DNA of 64,000 nucleotides, from assembly GCF_004136315.1 (NCBI RefSeq), contig NZ_CP029562.1, positions 2,418,001 to 2,482,000 of the forward strand, given 5' to 3'. The first letter of the stretch is position 1. Each line of letters starts with the position of its first letter. A program made the translations under genes and the position numbers. Under the pieces are notes generated by a model, which worked only from the letters and a program-made list of their open reading frames with translations, was not told the DNA's origin and made no database searches. The DNA comes from Mesorhizobium sp. Pch-S. GTDB lineage: Bacteria > Pseudomonadota > Alphaproteobacteria > Rhizobiales > Rhizobiaceae. Shown here piece after piece: positions 61,988 through 64,000 of the stretch.

Positions 61988-63001
61988 GTGCCCAGCCGAT
62001 CCTACGGCTTGGCCATCGGCACGGGTCTGGCGCTTGTCATCCTGCTGGCGCTCCTCTCCATCGCCTATGGCTCGACCGTCATTCCGCTCGGTGACGTCAT
62101 CGCAGCACTCGCCCATGCCGTTGGCCTGGACGCTGGCGGCGTGACTGCACCGGTGGAGAAGATCATCGTCGACCTCAGGCTCCCGCGCGCCATCCTCGCC
62201 ATCTGTGTCGGCGCCGGCCTTGCCGTGGTCGGCGCGCTTCTGCAGACGGTGACGCGCAACGACCTCGCCGATCCGTTCCTGTTCGGCCTGTCCTCGGGTG
62301 CCGCTGCCGGTGCAGTTTCGGTGATCACGGTGTTCGGCGACCGCCTGGGTGTGTGGACGCTTCCGATCGCCGCTTTCGTCGGCGGCATCCTCACCGCCTT
62401 CGTCGTGCTGCTGCTTGTCAACCGCATACGCGGCCAGGGCCCGGAGCGATTGATCCTTGCCGGTCTTGCCGTCTCCTTCCTGTTCACGGCGCTGACCAAC
62501 TATCTGGTCTTCGCCGGTGACCAGCGCGCCGCCCATTCAGTGCTGTTCTGGACGATGGGCGGGCTGGGCCTCGCCCGCTGGGGCAATATCGGCCTGGCGG
62601 TCGCCGGGGCAGCCGTCATTCTCGTTTTCGCGCTGCGCTATCATCGCTGGCTTGACGCTTTCCTGGCCGGCGAGAACACCGCGGAAAGCCTCGGCGTTCC
62701 GGTGGTGCGCTTCCGGACGCTGACCTTTCTCGCCGCGGCGCTGTCGACGGCGATCCTGGTTTCCGTTGCCGGTGTCATCGGCTTCGTGGGATTGATGATC
62801 CCGCATGTCGCGCGCCGCTTCGCCGGCCCGTTGCATCTGCGACTGGCCATTGCCTGCGCCGTCTTCGGCGCGGTGCTCCTGCTTGCCAGCGACCTGCTGG
62901 CACGCACGCTCCTGCCGCCGCAGGAATTGCCGATCGGCATCATCACCAGCTCGATTGGCGCGCTGTTCGTGGTCGCCACCCTGCTGCGCAAGCGGTTCTG
63001 A
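61988..63001 (+). CDS. cobamide/Fe-chelate-type ABC transporter permease (FecCD/BtuC-like)
   Basis: A 337-residue FecCD-family permease with about ten membrane helices, starting at GTG 61988. DLRLPRAILAICVGAGLAVV, GALLQTVTRNDLADPFLFGL and SVAGVIGFVGLMIPHVARRF are the conserved blocks, the last including the ATPase-coupling region. With the upstream ATPase and binding protein it makes a complete importer under the cobalamin riboswitch. No outer-membrane receptor (BtuB) is visible in the window. Confidence 0.9.
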   Translation: MPSRSYGLAIGTGLALVILLALLSIAYGSTVIPLGDVIAALAHAVGLDAGGVTAPVEKIIVDLRLPRAILAICVGAGLAVVGALLQTVTRNDLADPFLFGLSSGAAAGAVSVITVFGDRLGVWTLPIAAFVGGILTAFVVLLLVNRIRGQGPERLILAGLAVSFLFTALTNYLVFAGDQRAAHSVLFWTMGGLGLARWGNIGLAVAGAAVILVFALRYHRWLDAFLAGENTAESLGVPVVRFRTLTFLAAALSTAILVSVAGVIGFVGLMIPHVARRFAGPLHLRLAIACAVFGAVLLLASDLLARTLLPPQELPIGIITSSIGALFVVATLLRKRF

Positions 63002-63156
63002 ACCGGAAGCCATTCCACCGCCTTGGAATAGCGCCACACTTGTTACTCACACTGTTCGGCCTCCGAAGGCACACTGCCCGACACCAGCACCGGGTGATGA
63101 GCGACGACGCTTCCGACCTCGGGCACGGCATCGCCCTGACAAGGAGGTTCAGAACA

Positions 63157-63954
63157 ATGACCACATCCGCCGAAAACAAACGCGACGAAATCCTGGCTGC
63201 CCTGCACAGGCCGCCGGTGGTCACACCGGAAGCGTGGGAGCAGGCGCGTCAGCAGCTGCTCGTGAAGGAGAAGGCCCACACGCGCGCCCGCGATGCACTG
63301 GCCGCGGAGCGCCGCCGCATGCCGTGGGTGGAAGTGACCAAGGACTATGTCTTCGAGACCCCGAACGGCAAGGCAAGCCTGCATGACCTGTTCGCGGGCC
63401 GCCGGCAGCTCATCCTTTACCGCGCCTTCTTCGAGCCCGGCGTGTATGGCTGGCCTGACCATGCCTGCCGGGGCTGCTCGATGGTGGCCGACCAGGTCGC
63501 CCATGTCTCGCATCTCAATGCCCGCGACACCACGCTGGTCTTTGCCTCGCGCGCACCGCAGGCGGACATCCTGCGTGTGAAGGCCCGGATGGGCTGGGAC
63601 CGCATTCCCTGGGTCACCATCGTCGACAGTTTCGACGTCGATTTCGGCGTGGACGAATGGCACGGCCACAACGTCTTCCTGCGCGACGGCGATCGCATCT
63701 TCCGCACCTATTTCATCGCCGATCGTGCCGACGAACAGATGGGCGGCACCTGGAACTATCTCGACATCACACCGCTCGGCCGCCAGGAAGTCTGGGAGGA
63801 TTCGCCCGAGGGCTATCCGCAGACCCCGACCTATAAATGGTGGAACTGGAACGACAGCTACGTTACCGAAGCAGAGCCGGACAAGGGATGGGTCGCGATT
63901 TCAGACGCCGGCGAAGAAGCGATGCGCGCCAAAGCAACGAGTGCGAAATCATGA
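63157..63954 (+). CDS. DUF899 thioredoxin-like family protein
   Basis: A 265-residue protein from ATG 63157, with AAGGAGG nine bases upstream. Family features are WEQARQQLLVKEKAHTRARD, LAAERRRMPWVEVTKDYVFE, the pseudo-redox motif CRGCSMVADQVAHVSHLNAR and a C-terminal WWNWNDSY. DUF899 proteins have a thioredoxin-like fold, and their reaction is unknown. It ends overlapping the next gene by four bases (ATGA), so the two are cotranslated. It may or may not be part of the riboswitch-controlled unit, since 155 bases separate it from the permease. Confidence 0.88.
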   Translation: MTTSAENKRDEILAALHRPPVVTPEAWEQARQQLLVKEKAHTRARDALAAERRRMPWVEVTKDYVFETPNGKASLHDLFAGRRQLILYRAFFEPGVYGWPDHACRGCSMVADQVAHVSHLNARDTTLVFASRAPQADILRVKARMGWDRIPWVTIVDSFDVDFGVDEWHGHNVFLRDGDRIFRTYFIADRADEQMGGTWNYLDITPLGRQEVWEDSPEGYPQTPTYKWWNWNDSYVTEAEPDKGWVAISDAGEEAMRAKATSAKS

Positions 63955-64000
63955 GCCGCTCGTGCTGCTCCATCTGGGCCGACGAGGAAACCCCTCGCCG
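63951..64000 (+). CDS. start of a gene cut by the window end
   Basis: ATG 63951 overlaps the DUF899 stop (ATGA) and opens a frame reading MSRSCCSIWADEETPR to the window edge. The coupled start makes it a likely real gene. Sixteen residues, including a Cys-Cys pair, are not enough to name it. Confidence 0.5.
   Translation, partial: MSRSCCSIWADEETPR

Overview
The window reads as ordinary, high-GC core chromosome of an alphaproteobacterium in the Hyphomicrobiales, most likely a Phyllobacteriaceae-type genus such as Mesorhizobium or Aminobacter. The basis is the gene content and order (kdsB-pheA beside a membrane-anchored cytochrome c; two yejA genes with yejBEF; glnD-murJ-trpS; a RegB/RegA pair; an MmcB-type protein), the short ffs RNA in front of dnaX, and interspersed repeats of a kind seen in rhizobial genomes. 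Genus is inference. I see no tRNA, rRNA, insertion sequence, prophage or CRISPR array.

Layout. 1-12.8 kb is housekeeping: a truncated FAD oxidase, a DUF6481 protein, a luciferase-like monooxygenase, a lytic transglycosylase, recR, a SleB-like lipoprotein, dnaX running in frame into ybaB, ffs, HIT protein, nudC, RidA-like protein, pheA, kdsB and cytochrome c. 12.9-20.6 kb is a five-gene Yej-type peptide importer with two binding proteins. 20.7-24.5 kb holds a 2-hydroxyacid dehydrogenase, a small lipoprotein and an acyl-CoA ligase with a long Ala/Lys/Pro-rich N-terminal extension. 24.8-30.2 kb is a complete dppABCDF-like importer. 30.2-36.3 kb carries hrpB, the redox two-component pair regB/regA and nhaA.

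36.4-39.1 kb is a copper-efflux locus: a P1B ATPase gene with an apparent one-base frameshift in its first YHS domain, a clear CueR/HmrR-type promoter and a 27-codon membrane peptide downstream. Its probable regulator (CueR/HmrR) lies at 48.6 kb. 39.2-47.6 kb is glnD, murJ, an acyltransferase, trpS, a universal stress protein and a NifU-like Fe-S scaffold. 47.8-49.5 kb is an L,D-transpeptidase, cueR and mmcB.

49.6-58.3 kb packs several regulator/enzyme pairs of redox or electrophile type: Rrf2 with a CxxC flavoprotein, TetR with a DUF1348 protein, AsnC with a quinone reductase, LysR with an SDR, and TetR with an NAD(P)H:quinone-type reductase. Two have palindromic operators visible upstream. 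58.4-63.9 kb joins zinc and corrinoid physiology: a Zur-box-like palindrome before a COG0523 GTPase, then a cobalamin riboswitch before an ATPase/binding protein/permease importer, a DUF899 protein and the first codons of a further gene.

At least eight mosaic repeats (three families) sit in the intergenic gaps, several of them supplying the stop codon of the adjacent gene. Nothing in the window is convincingly a wholly new system. The strongest leads are the dnaX-ybaB read-through, the acyl-CoA ligase extension, the copA frameshift and the Zur/B12 locus.
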